Shown: in pieces, positions 55,606 to 64,000 of the stretch
Numbering within the stretch: the first letter of the stretch is position 1
Layout of the letters: the number at the start of each line of letters is the position of its first letter
Source: Kangiella spongicola
GTDB taxonomy: Bacteria > Pseudomonadota > Gammaproteobacteria > Enterobacterales > Kangiellaceae
DNA: 64,000 bases
Assembly: GCF_003194565.2 (NCBI RefSeq)
Contig: NZ_QICH01000003.1
Location: forward strand, 310,001 to 374,000
Direction: 5' to 3'
The notes under the pieces: model-generated
Database searches by the model: none
What the model was told of the DNA's origin: nothing
What the model saw: only the letters and a program-made list of their open reading frames with translations
Made by a program: the position numbers and the translations under genes

Positions 55606-56787
55606 ATGTCTAAGATTGGAACGCCTCTATCTAATACCGCTAAAAAAGTTATGCTGCTAGGCTCTGGTGAGCTTGGAAAAGAAGTCGCTATTGAGCTACA
55701 GCGCTATGGTGTCGAAGTTATTGCAGTTGATCGTTATTCAAACGCTCCGGCGATGCAAGTGGCTCATAAAAGCTTTACTATAAACATGCTAGATGGTGAT
55801 GCTTTGCGACAATTAGCGATAAAAGAAAAACCGGATTTAATCGTCCCAGAGATTGAAGCAATCGCAACGGCAACATTATTGGAACTGGAGCGCGAAGGTT
55901 TTACGGTTATTCCTACTGCTAGAGCGACTCATCTTACTATGGACAGAGAGGGTATTCGCCGCTTAGCTGCTGAAACTCTAGGCTTGAAAACATCGCCGTA
56001 TCAGTTTGCCGATACTTATGAAGAATATAAGGCAGCTGTAGAAAGTGTGGGAATTCCGTGTGTTGTTAAGCCTGTAATGAGTAGCTCTGGCAAAGGGCAG
56101 TCAACAGTTATGTCCCAAGCGGATATTGATAGCGCTTGGAAATATTCACAAGAAGGTGGACGCTCAGGCGAGGGCAGGGTAATTGTTGAGGGCTTTGTAG
56201 ATTTTGACTATGAAATCACACTACTAACCGTCAGAGCCGTTAATGGCACTCAGTTTTGCCAACCGATTGGTCACACACAAGAGGATGGTGATTATCGTGA
56301 GTCGTGGCAGCCACAAGCCATGACGACGAAGGCATTACAAAAAGCGCAAGCAATGGCAAAAGCCGTGACGGATGAATTAGGTGGGTTAGGGATTTTCGGT
56401 GTCGAAATCTTTATTAGAGGTGATGAAGCTATTTTTAGTGAAGTGTCGCCGCGTCCGCATGATACGGGCTTAGTCACTTTAGTGTCTCAAGATCTTTCGG
56501 AATTTGCTTTGCACGCCCGTGCAATATTAGGTTTACCAATTCCAGTCATTCGCCAGAACGGACCATCAGCTTCATCAGTTATTTTGGTAGAAGGCGATTC
56601 TAACCAGGTACGATTTAGCAATTTAGAAGAAGCATTAGAGCAGGAAGATACACATTTACGTCTATTCGGGAAACCAGGAGTTAGTGGTAAGCGCCGTATG
56701 GGCGTGGCTTTAGCCAAAGCTCATTCTATCGAAAATGCTCGTGCTAAAGCCACCAAGGTTTCAAGCTCCATCAAAGTTGAGCTCTGA
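55606..56787 (+). CDS. purT: Formate-dependent phosphoribosylglycinamide formyltransferase PurT
   Basis: A 393-residue ATP-grasp enzyme of purine synthesis that uses formate and ATP to formylate GAR. The N-terminal [16 protein letters not shown], the ATP-grasp [12 protein letters not shown] and the C-terminal [14 protein letters not shown] are signature motifs. ATG 55606 (MSKIGTPLS) gives nearly the length of the E. coli enzyme (392); the upstream in-frame starts run into the repeat-bearing promoter region and are rejected. Confidence 0.96.
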   Translation: MSKIGTPLSNTAKKVMLLGSGELGKEVAIELQRYGVEVIAVDRYSNAPAMQVAHKSFTINMLDGDALRQLAIKEKPDLIVPEIEAIATATLLELEREGFTVIPTARATHLTMDREGIRRLAAETLGLKTSPYQFADTYEEYKAAVESVGIPCVVKPVMSSSGKGQSTVMSQADIDSAWKYSQEGGRSGEGRVIVEGFVDFDYEITLLTVRAVNGTQFCQPIGHTQEDGDYRESWQPQAMTTKALQKAQAMAKAVTDELGGLGIFGVEIFIRGDEAIFSEVSPRPHDTGLVTLVSQDLSEFALHARAILGLPIPVIRQNGPSASSVILVEGDSNQVRFSNLEEALEQEDTHLRLFGKPGVSGKRRMGVALAKAHSIENARAKATKVSSSIKVEL

Positions 56788-56814
56788 GGTGTGAGTACAG
56801 ATGTGAAAAGGTGA

Positions 56815-57726
56815 CTAGGGGAGTGGAATAAACTCCTCTTCATCGCCAGGCACTTTAGGGAAGCGTCCTTCACGCCAGTCATCTTTGGCTTTTTCTATGC
56901 GCTCTTTTGAGCTTGAAACGAAATTCCATTCGATGTAACGCTTGCCTAAATTTTCACCGCCAATAAATGCAATACGTGAATCATCTGTCGCTTTGACGGT
57001 AACTTCTCGGTCTGTTTTTAGAACAGCCATGTTATAACGCTCCAAAGTCACGCCATCTACTTCAACTTCGCCACCGGCAACATAAATTGCGCATTCCTCA
57101 GCCTGTGGAGCCTTTAGCGTTTGTCCCTTAGTGAGCTTTGCCTCGACGTATAAGGTCTCAGCAAACGTTTTGACAGGTGAGGTTTTGCCATAAGCGCTAC
57201 CAATCATAACTCGCACCGCGACACCATCAACCTCTGTTGCGGGAATCTCAGCATCTTCATAGTGATGGAATGCAGGATCAGTTTCTTCATGTTCTTTTGG
57301 AAGAGCCATCCACAACTGTAAGCCATGTAGATTTCGCTCGCTTTCCATGACTTCTGGGCGCTCTCGCTCGGAGTGGGTAATACCTTTACCAGCAACCATT
57401 AGGTTAATATCGCCTGGCGTAATGGTCTGATAACTTCCTAAAGAGTCGCGATGAAGAATTTCACCTTCAAACAAGTAGGTTACAGTGCAAAGGTTAATAT
57501 GGGGATGAGGTCTTACGTTGATTCCAATTCCAGGATCGAAGGTCGCAGGTCCCATATGATCGAAAAAGACCCATGGGCCAACTTGTTTTCTATCTTTGGT
57601 CGGGAAAAGTCGGCGAACGGAAAAACCACCAAGATCTTTTTCTTTAGGATTAATAACTTGCTCTATCGCGGAGCAAGGTTTTTCAGTACATTCTGCTTCT
57701 TGCTTACTTTCTAAGAAATTACTCAT
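56815..57726 (-). CDS. Pirin family protein (bicupin)
   Basis: A 303-residue bicupin of the pirin family. The iron-binding motif is VRPHPHINLCTVTYLFEGEILHRDS (about 71-95, two His pairs), with FDHMGPATFD upstream and ITHSERERPE downstream. Bacterial pirins include quercetin dioxygenases (YhhW) and regulators of central metabolism; the function here is open. It is convergent with purT. The N-terminal extension (about 1-20) has two cysteines. Confidence 0.9.
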   Translation of the reverse strand: MSNFLESKQEAECTEKPCSAIEQVINPKEKDLGGFSVRRLFPTKDRKQVGPWVFFDHMGPATFDPGIGINVRPHPHINLCTVTYLFEGEILHRDSLGSYQTITPGDINLMVAGKGITHSERERPEVMESERNLHGLQLWMALPKEHEETDPAFHHYEDAEIPATEVDGVAVRVMIGSAYGKTSPVKTFAETLYVEAKLTKGQTLKAPQAEECAIYVAGGEVEVDGVTLERYNMAVLKTDREVTVKATDDSRIAFIGGENLGKRYIEWNFVSSSKERIEKAKDDWREGRFPKVPGDEEEFIPLP

Positions 57727-58112
57727 GACTATTATCCTTTAAGAGTTCATTACCAAAAGTTATCAACAATCGCGATCATATACAAATCTCAAAATAACAT
57801 AATAGCTATGCTTAAGGTCTATCAAAATTGCTAATTAATATAGGTCAATAACTATTCATTTTTCGCATTAAAATGTCCATATTTTAAGCTAGTCAAAAAT
57901 CCAACAAAGCAGCTCAATGCCCATACTTTATAGGGCTAGGTGGTTTGTCCACAGGCTTGTTCACAGATTTTGTGGAAATAAGATTATATTGTAAATCTAG
58001 GTAAATAATCCTCTATTTCATCTCCTTAAATTTGCCTATCGACGTAAGCTGGAATAGAATAAAAACAATTGTCACTATTCAAGAAACTATTTAAGAGAAT
58101 ATTCAACAAACG
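57727..58112. other. Intergenic region between pirin gene and metal-efflux operon
   Basis: This spacer of 386 bp is AT-rich and has no credible gene. It contains two DnaA-box-like 9-mers (TTGTCCACA at 57945-57953 and TTGTTCACA at 57957-57965) and, at its right end, the promoter of the efflux operon. Confidence 0.6.
58032..58060 (+). promoter_or_regulatory. Promoter of heavy-metal efflux operon
   Basis: -35 TTGCCT (58032-58037), a 17-bp spacer and -10 TAGAAT (58055-58060). The normal 17-bp spacer argues against a MerR/CueR-type control, which uses 19-20 bp. Confidence 0.6.
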
Positions 58113-58484
58113 ATGAGTATTAAAGCCGTTCGAATCCTATTGTTGCTAACGCTACTGTCTGTAGTGGGACAACTTGTGGCTTTAAACCCTCATTGCGACA
58201 TGTCGATGACTGCCAGTCAGCCAATGAAAGCAATGGATACTGCAAAGCATGAAGGCATGGATCATAGCGCCCATATCAAAGTTGTTATAACCGATACAAT
58301 GAATGAGATGCCTTGTTGTGATATCTCCACGGGTTGCGATATGGCGACCTGCGTCGTTCCAATGATGCATGCATCGGTTGAACAGTTCGAATATTCGAAT
58401 ACATCTAACCAAGTAAACCTATATCTGGCTACTTTTCACTCTTTAACTCCTGAATCTCTCTATAAGCCACCAATTCTAAGCTAA
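58113..58484 (+). CDS. Small exported Cys/His/Met-rich protein, probable metal binder
   Basis: A 123-residue protein with an N-terminal signal or membrane segment (about 4-24) and a body rich in Met, His and Cys: HCDMSM, KHEGMDHSAHIK, MPCCDISTGCDMATCVV and PMMHAS. Such proteins are often the first gene of Cus/Czc-like efflux operons and are thought to bind Cu(I), Ag(I) or another soft metal in the periplasm. I do not know a named family with certainty. It is co-directional with the efflux genes. Confidence 0.75.
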   Translation: MSIKAVRILLLLTLLSVVGQLVALNPHCDMSMTASQPMKAMDTAKHEGMDHSAHIKVVITDTMNEMPCCDISTGCDMATCVVPMMHASVEQFEYSNTSNQVNLYLATFHSLTPESLYKPPILS

Positions 58485-58615
58485 TACAGGACAGATCTGT
58501 CCGCTTAATATTGGTGGGCGTTTGTAGAGTCTCTTTTCTCCCTATAAAACGCTCAACCCAACTCTAATTTGGCGTTCAATTCGCCAAGAATTGTTAATCA
58601 TTTAGAGACAAGGTT

Positions 58616-60004
58616 ATGAGTGCATTTAAAGTCACACTAGTTTCATTACTATTATCATCACAGTTAGGTTTGAGCTCGAAAGCTCAAGAAGAGATTCAAA
58701 GCTCAGATAGTGAGCTCGGTTATAGTTATACGCTCGAATCGACGGTCATCATGGCGATTGAAAATGACCCATGGTTGAAGAAGAGTCAATACAAAGAGCA
58801 ATCACTATTAGCACAAGCAGAATCGCAAGCGACTTTACCTGATCCTAAGGTTTCTGTGAAATTTGCCAATTTACCGGTTGATAGCTTTAGCTTTAATCAG
58901 GAAGGCATGACTCAGCTATCCTTGGGCGTTAGCCAAATGCTAGCGAGAGGTGATTCACTTAATATCAAACGGAAGATTAATCAATTAGAAGCCAAAATTG
59001 AGCCGAACCTAAGAGCTAATCGAAAAAACCAGCTCATTATGACGGTTGGAGATTTGTGGCTAGATATTTATAAAGCCCAACAGAGCATCCAATTAATTAA
59101 CCAACTAGATTCTTTACTCGAGGAATTAAAAGAAGCTGCTGAGATTCAATACAACACAGCCCTATCTTCAACAGGGCAAGAGGATATTATTCGTGCTCAG
59201 CTTGAGCTCGCGAAGCTTGATGACCAATTAACCGTTTATCAGGATAAGTTACACGCCTCTATAAACCAGTTAAACCAATATGTAACACTTCCACAAGGGT
59301 ATTTATTTGGTGCACAAAATGTTGATTATCATTTTGTCAGCCAAACCTTGCCAAGTATTCAGTTACCGAAAAATTTAACCAAGCTTCAACGTCACCCGCT
59401 AGTCTTGGCGGCTGATCGTAATATCCACTTATCAGCAAAAAACGTAGAGCTTAAAAAGCAAGGCTATAAACCTCAATTCACGCTGAATGGTAGTTATGCA
59501 CTTCGAGATGACGCACCTAATGGCATGAAGCGTACCGACTTCTTTAGCCTTGGCGTTACCTTTGATGTGCCATTATTTACCGAGAACAAACAAGATCTTG
59601 ATGTGAAAAGCGCCGTTTATACGAAAGAGGCTAAGCGAGAAGAAAAAGCTTTGTTGCTGAGACAGCTTCGTTCAGCTTACAACACGCAACTATCTCGCCT
59701 AGGCCGTTTAGAGCAACGCAAAGAACTCTATCAAGGCACTATTGCGCCACAAGTCAGTCAGCAAGCGACAACCTTGATGACAGCTTATAGCAATAACAAA
59801 GGGGACTTTGCCGAGTTGGCTAGGTCACGTGTCGAAGAGATTAATGTACAGCTTACGATACTCGATATAGATGTCGAAATCGCTAAAAGTAAATTAGCAG
59901 CAAATTATTACCTGTCGGAAACGAGTACAGAGTATTTGTCCCGCATAGGTTCCATCAATAACACTTCAGCTAGAAAAGCTTTAAGTGGAGAAAGTCATGA
60001 ATAA
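58616..60004 (+). CDS. Outer membrane efflux protein (TolC/CusC family)
   Basis: A 462-residue outer-membrane factor that forms the exit duct of a tripartite pump. Signal peptide about 1-23. Two TolC-type repeats have the long helices typical of the family (ALSSTGQEDIIRAQLELAKL around 180-200; AELARSRVEEINVQLTILDI near 400-420). Similar proteins accompany HME-type RND pumps. The stop overlaps the adaptor ATG by eight bases. Confidence 0.88.
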   Translation: MSAFKVTLVSLLLSSQLGLSSKAQEEIQSSDSELGYSYTLESTVIMAIENDPWLKKSQYKEQSLLAQAESQATLPDPKVSVKFANLPVDSFSFNQEGMTQLSLGVSQMLARGDSLNIKRKINQLEAKIEPNLRANRKNQLIMTVGDLWLDIYKAQQSIQLINQLDSLLEELKEAAEIQYNTALSSTGQEDIIRAQLELAKLDDQLTVYQDKLHASINQLNQYVTLPQGYLFGAQNVDYHFVSQTLPSIQLPKNLTKLQRHPLVLAADRNIHLSAKNVELKKQGYKPQFTLNGSYALRDDAPNGMKRTDFFSLGVTFDVPLFTENKQDLDVKSAVYTKEAKREEKALLLRQLRSAYNTQLSRLGRLEQRKELYQGTIAPQVSQQATTLMTAYSNNKGDFAELARSRVEEINVQLTILDIDVEIAKSKLAANYYLSETSTEYLSRIGSINNTSARKALSGESHE

Positions 60005-61514
60005 AAAATCACTCGTTTTTAGTTTGGGAGGTTTCATTTTAGGAGCCTTAGCGGTTTGGTTATTACTAAGCTTCGGCACAGAACAGGCCTCGGAAGGCAG
60101 TTCAGATTCAAAGAGTAAAAAAGCTAATGAGCCTCTGTATTGGGTCGCGCCGATGGACGCTAACTATCGTCGTGATAAGCCCGGAAAGTCGCCAATGGGC
60201 ATGGATCTTGTACCTGTCTATGAAGAGGGTGCTGGGGCGGGTGATAGCCCAGGTACTATCAAGATAGATCCTAATGTTGTGAATAACCTTAGTGTTAAAA
60301 CTGGCGAAGTTAGAAAAGACTCACTTGTAAACACCGTCAAAACGGTTGGTTATGTGACTTACGATGAAACAAAAATTACTCGAGTGCATACACGAACTGA
60401 GGGTTGGATTGAAAAGTTGTTTGTTAATCACGCCGGCCAACGTATAGAAGCAGGCCAGCCGCTGTTCACAATGTATTCACCGGCTTTGGTTAATGCACAG
60501 CAGGAATATTTGTTGGCCAAAAAGCGCAACAATAATAGTTTATTAAAGGCGGCTAAGCAGCGCTTACACTCATTAAATTTTGACGCTAAAGAATTAAAAA
60601 AATTAAACCAACAAGAAAAACCGCTACAAAACGTTACCTTCTACGCCAAATCAAATGGGCTTGTTGATGAACTTGATGTTAGAGAAGGTGCTTTTTTACA
60701 GCCCGGCACTCGCTTAATGACGATTGGCAACTTAGATACTGTTTGGGTTGAAGTAGAGCTTTTTGAGCGTCAATTACCTTACGTTAAGGTTGGGCAAAGT
60801 GCTTCGATCACTTTGGATTATTTACCGGCTAAATCCTGGCAAGGAACTGTGGATTATATTTACCCTATAGTGAATCCGAGTAACCGTACGGCTAAAGTCC
60901 GATTGGAGGTTCAGAATCCGCAGCATGAGCTTAAAGCCAATATGTTCGCCGAAGTTTCGATAGATACCGCGACAACTGAGCAAATATTACAAGTACCTCA
61001 GCAAGCGGTTATTCGAACCGAAGACAATAATAGAGTCGTACTAGCGCTTGGCGATGGTAAGTTCAAATCTGTTGGCGTCACACTAGGGCGCACAATCAAT
61101 GACAATATCGAGGTTTTAGATGGTTTGGTTGAGGGCGATGAGGTTGTATTAAGTGGCCAGTTCCTTATCGACTCTGAGTCGAGTATCGAGTCAGATTTTA
61201 AGCGTTTCGGCGAACAGCACGCTCAAGATCACGAGCACCAGCATGGGCATGATATGGACATGTCAGTACCATCCGCTCGAGTCTCTGGACTCATCAATTC
61301 TGTGGATGTTGACAGCAATACCGTCAATATTTCCCGCGGTGCTATTGAAAAGTGGAACCGTGAGCCTATGACCATGGACTTTGACCTTGACTCTTCCTTG
61401 TCGATAGATTTATTTGTTGTTGGCGAAAATATCGATTTTACTTTTGAAATACGCGATGAAGGATTTTTTATTACGGAAGTACATTCGAGCGTAATGGAGC
61501 ATAACCATGATTAA
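59997..61514 (+). CDS. cusB: RND periplasmic adaptor (CusB-like) with fused CusF domain
   Basis: A 505-residue membrane fusion protein. N-terminal membrane anchor or signal (about 5-26). A heavy-metal-binding motif (about 47-75) has Met53, Met67 and Met69 (APMD, SPMGMD), spaced as the three copper-binding Met of E. coli CusB. The barrel-sandwich/alpha-hairpin/beta-barrel body covers about 85-400. A His-rich linker ([15 protein letters not shown]) joins a C-terminal CusF domain (about 425-505) with the metal residues in [10 protein letters not shown]. In E. coli CusF is a separate chaperone. ATG 59997 with GGAG upstream is preferred to the start 12 bp earlier. Confidence 0.92.
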   Translation: MNKKSLVFSLGGFILGALAVWLLLSFGTEQASEGSSDSKSKKANEPLYWVAPMDANYRRDKPGKSPMGMDLVPVYEEGAGAGDSPGTIKIDPNVVNNLSVKTGEVRKDSLVNTVKTVGYVTYDETKITRVHTRTEGWIEKLFVNHAGQRIEAGQPLFTMYSPALVNAQQEYLLAKKRNNNSLLKAAKQRLHSLNFDAKELKKLNQQEKPLQNVTFYAKSNGLVDELDVREGAFLQPGTRLMTIGNLDTVWVEVELFERQLPYVKVGQSASITLDYLPAKSWQGTVDYIYPIVNPSNRTAKVRLEVQNPQHELKANMFAEVSIDTATTEQILQVPQQAVIRTEDNNRVVLALGDGKFKSVGVTLGRTINDNIEVLDGLVEGDEVVLSGQFLIDSESSIESDFKRFGEQHAQDHEHQHGHDMDMSVPSARVSGLINSVDVDSNTVNISRGAIEKWNREPMTMDFDLDSSLSIDLFVVGENIDFTFEIRDEGFFITEVHSSVMEHNHD

Positions 61515-64000
61515 CAGCATCATAAAATGGTCCATTAAAAATCGTTTTTTAGTGCTATTGACGACAGTTATCATTGCAGGTTTGGGTGTGTACTCCCTAA
61601 AGAAAACCCCGATCGATGCTTTACCAGATTTGTCTGATGTCCAAGTTATTGTAAAAACCAGCTACCCAGGACAAGCGCCACAGGTAGTTCAAGATCAGGT
61701 TACTTATCCACTAACCACAGCCATGCTGTCAGTGCCAGGCGCACAAACGGTACGAGGTTTCTCATTCTTTGGTGACTCCTATGTCTACGTGATTTTCGAT
61801 GAAAGCACCGACATGTATTGGGCAAGAAGCCGCGTTCTGGAATATTTAAGCCAAGTTGCACCCAATCTTCCGGCAACGGCGAAACCACAGCTTGGCCCCG
61901 ATGCTACTGGTGTCGGTTGGGTCTATCTGTATGCACTAATGGATAAGACCGGCGAACACGATCTAAGTGAGCTTAGGTCTATTCAAGACTGGTTCTTGAA
62001 GTATGAGTTGCAAACGATTCCAGGCGTTTCAGAAGTTGCACCAATTGGCGGCATGGTCAAGCAATATCAAGTTAAAGTGGATCCAGAAAAGCTGAAAGCG
62101 CTGAATATTCCACTCGATGTCATAAAGGTCGCCATTCAACAAAGCAACCAAGAAGTTGGCGCCTCAGTGGTGGAGTTAGCTGAAGCCGAGTACATGGTAC
62201 GCGCTAGTGGCTACGTGCAAAGTACTCAAGATCTAGAAAATATACCGCTAGGCATGAACCTAAAAGGTACGCCTTTGTTATTAGGAGAGGTCGCCGAAAT
62301 TACGACAGGGCCACAAATGCGCCGTGGTATCGCTGATTTTAATGGGCAGGGCGAAGTCGTCGGCGGTATTGTCGTCATGCGTTATGGCGAAAATGCACAG
62401 GCAACTATCAACGGCGTTAAAGCAAAACTTGAAGACCTTAAAAAAGGGCTCCCTGAAGGAGTAGAAATTGTTACGGTATACGATCGTTCGGGGCTGATTG
62501 AAGATGCGGTTTCGAATCTATGGTTTAAGTTGCTCGAAGAGTTTGCCATCGTAGCCCTTGTTTGTATCTTTTTCTTGTTCCACGTACGGTCTTCTTTAGT
62601 AGCGATCATCAGTTTACCGATTGGTATTCTGGTGGCTTTCATCATCATGAACCTTCAGGGACTGAACGCCAACATTATGTCTCTAGGAGGGATCGCTATT
62701 GCCATCGGCGCCATGGTCGATGGGGCCATCGTGATGATAGAAAATATGCACAAGCACATGGAGCGAACACCATTAACATCGAAGAATCGATGGGAAATTG
62801 TCCATAACTCCGCTAAAGAAGTTGGCCCAGCACTCTTCTTTAGTTTGCTCATTATTACCGTGAGTTTTGTTCCGGTGTTTACCTTAGAGGCACAAGAAGG
62901 TCGAATGTTTTCGCCACTGGCTTTTACTAAGACCTATGCTATGGCAGCTGCTGCGATTTTAGCGATTACGCTAGTTCCAGTGCTTATGGGCTATTTTGTA
63001 AGGGGCAAAGTTCGTCCTGAACATAAAAACCCAGTAAATCGTGGTCTAACCTATATTTATAAGCCGGCCCTGAATACAGTATTAAGGTTCCCTAAGACAA
63101 CGTTGTTAAGTGCACTGGTTGTCTTAGCCATTGGGTTTTGGCCTGTGAATAAAATCGGCTCAGAGTTTATTCCTCCGCTAGATGAAGGGGATTTGATGTA
63201 TATGCCGACCACCTATCCAAGTTTGTCGATAGGCGAAGCACGAGAAATATTACAAAAAACTGACCGACTGATTAAAACAGTTCCGGAAGTTGACACTGTT
63301 TTCGGAAAAATTGGACGAGCTGAAACGGCGACTGACCCTGCGCCTTTGACGATGATTGAAACCTTTATTCAGTTTAAGCCTAAGTCAGAGTGGCGCGAAG
63401 GAGTAACGATTGACTCAATTAAAGACGAGCTCAATGCCTTAGTGAAATTCCCAGGGCTTACTAACGCTTGGGTGATGCCGATTAAAACTCGTATCGATAT
63501 GCTTTCAACCGGTATTAAAACTCCAGTGGGTATTAAGGTCGCAGGACCTGACTTAGCCGTTATTGAAGATATTGGAAAGCAGCTAGAAACTATTCTAAAG
63601 GATATCCCAGGTACCAGCTCAGTCTATTCGGAGAGGGTTGCTGGTGGGCGTTACATCGATATTGACATTAATCGGGTTCGAGCGGCTCGATATGGGCTTA
63701 GTATTCAGCAGATCCAAAGTGTCATTGGCGCCGCGATAGGGGGGATGGATGTCTCTTATACCGTAGAAGGTCTCGAACGCTACCCAATCAACTTGCGTTA
63801 CCCGCAAGAATATCGTGATTCCCCCGAAAAAATTGCAGAGTTGCCAATAATCACTGCCAACAATCAGCGTGTAATGCTTGGTGATGTTGCAGATATTACT
63901 GTCAAGGATGGTCCTCCAGGGATTAAAAGCGAAAATGCGCGTTTGAACGGTTGGACCTTGGTGGATATTGATGATGTTGATTTAGGCAGCTACGTCGAAG
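61507..64000 (+). CDS. cusA: Heavy-metal efflux RND pump (CusA-like), 5' part (cut by right edge)
   Basis: The first 831 codons of an RND transporter of about 1040 residues; the rest lies outside. Its ATG overlaps the adaptor stop by eight bases. It starts [17 protein letters not shown], has TM4 with the proton-relay motif [18 protein letters not shown] (HME type), and [21 protein letters not shown], whose Met corresponds to a copper-binding Met of E. coli CusA (M573). This supports Cu(I)/Ag(I) over Zn/Co export, together with the Met-rich adaptor and CusF fusion. One hydrophobic helix at the N-terminus and five more near 345-500 are visible. Confidence 0.95.
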   Translation, partial: MINSIIKWSIKNRFLVLLTTVIIAGLGVYSLKKTPIDALPDLSDVQVIVKTSYPGQAPQVVQDQVTYPLTTAMLSVPGAQTVRGFSFFGDSYVYVIFDESTDMYWARSRVLEYLSQVAPNLPATAKPQLGPDATGVGWVYLYALMDKTGEHDLSELRSIQDWFLKYELQTIPGVSEVAPIGGMVKQYQVKVDPEKLKALNIPLDVIKVAIQQSNQEVGASVVELAEAEYMVRASGYVQSTQDLENIPLGMNLKGTPLLLGEVAEITTGPQMRRGIADFNGQGEVVGGIVVMRYGENAQATINGVKAKLEDLKKGLPEGVEIVTVYDRSGLIEDAVSNLWFKLLEEFAIVALVCIFFLFHVRSSLVAIISLPIGILVAFIIMNLQGLNANIMSLGGIAIAIGAMVDGAIVMIENMHKHMERTPLTSKNRWEIVHNSAKEVGPALFFSLLIITVSFVPVFTLEAQEGRMFSPLAFTKTYAMAAAAILAITLVPVLMGYFVRGKVRPEHKNPVNRGLTYIYKPALNTVLRFPKTTLLSALVVLAIGFWPVNKIGSEFIPPLDEGDLMYMPTTYPSLSIGEAREILQKTDRLIKTVPEVDTVFGKIGRAETATDPAPLTMIETFIQFKPKSEWREGVTIDSIKDELNALVKFPGLTNAWVMPIKTRIDMLSTGIKTPVGIKVAGPDLAVIEDIGKQLETILKDIPGTSSVYSERVAGGRYIDIDINRVRAARYGLSIQQIQSVIGAAIGGMDVSYTVEGLERYPINLRYPQEYRDSPEKIAELPIITANNQRVMLGDVADITVKDGPPGIKSENARLNGWTLVDIDDVDLGSYVE

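Noticed and set aside
57945-57965. A replication origin at the DnaA-box-like pair
   Set aside because: Only two imperfect boxes, and no dnaA, dnaN, gyrB, gidA or parAB genes nearby.
62382-62852. Reading frames on both strands inside the RND pump region
   Set aside because: They are out of frame with the CusA-like coding sequence, which runs unbroken from 61507 to the right edge.

Overview
The window is a moderately AT-rich chromosomal segment of a Gram-negative gammaproteobacterium, probably free-living and perhaps marine. The evidence is gene content and order. It has cysZ beside smc-zipA-ligA, a long-tailed RNase E divergent from rluC, and the block yceD-rpmF-plsX-fabH-fabD-fabG-acpP-fabF-pabC-mltG-tmk-holB-pilZ-tatD, an order typical of Pseudomonas-like and Oceanospirillales-like genomes. 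Three large secreted subtilases suggest an organism that feeds on protein (a Kangiella-like lifestyle is a guess, not a demonstrated placement). I see no tRNA, rRNA, CRISPR array, insertion sequence or prophage.

Layout. 1-1130 is the 3' end of hrpA. 1127-13113 holds a REC-REC-GGDEF regulator, cysZ, smc-zipA-ligA, and a coupled pair made of a YiiX-like hydrolase and a 7TM diguanylate cyclase. 13236-18485 holds a histidine phosphatase, rne with a long structured leader, and rluC. 18491-22657 holds a HAD phosphatase, then a patch of accessory genes (exported peroxiredoxin, GNAT, macrodomain, fructosamine kinase, an orphan 76-residue protein), then yceF. 22920-34789 is the fatty acid/phospholipid, cell wall and DNA metabolism block.

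34840-48985 is the most interesting part. Three subtilase genes (S8 family, I9-like propeptide) flank an unknown exported protein, an FHA-GAF protein, a membrane Ser/Thr kinase with a long periplasmic TPR sensor, a cytoplasmic NarX-like histidine kinase and a NarL/LuxR-type response regulator. The last three genes overlap. A G-rich inverted repeat (TAGGGG-N4-CCC) lies upstream of every protease gene. Two copies match at 17 of 18 bases, and all three sit about 46 bp upstream of a candidate -10 element. I propose a self-contained signalling and protease regulon in which the local LuxR regulator acts at this operator. Two of the proteases end in S-layer-homology-like repeats, which is unusual for a Gram-negative.

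49187-57726 holds housekeeping and transport genes: glutaryl-CoA dehydrogenase, Prc protease, MscS channel, ZntB, a MoeB/ThiF-like enzyme, purT and pirin. 58113-64000 is a Cus/Czc-like heavy-metal efflux operon: a small Cys/His/Met-rich exported protein, an outer-membrane factor, an adaptor with a fused CusF domain, and an RND pump cut by the right edge.

Regulatory features seen directly include about ten intrinsic terminators, a strong rne promoter with a leader of about 465 nt containing five hairpins, two genes (yceD, rluC) whose -10 element is so close to ATG that the mRNA may be leaderless, a REP-like palindrome, and a triplicated 15-bp repeat upstream of purT.
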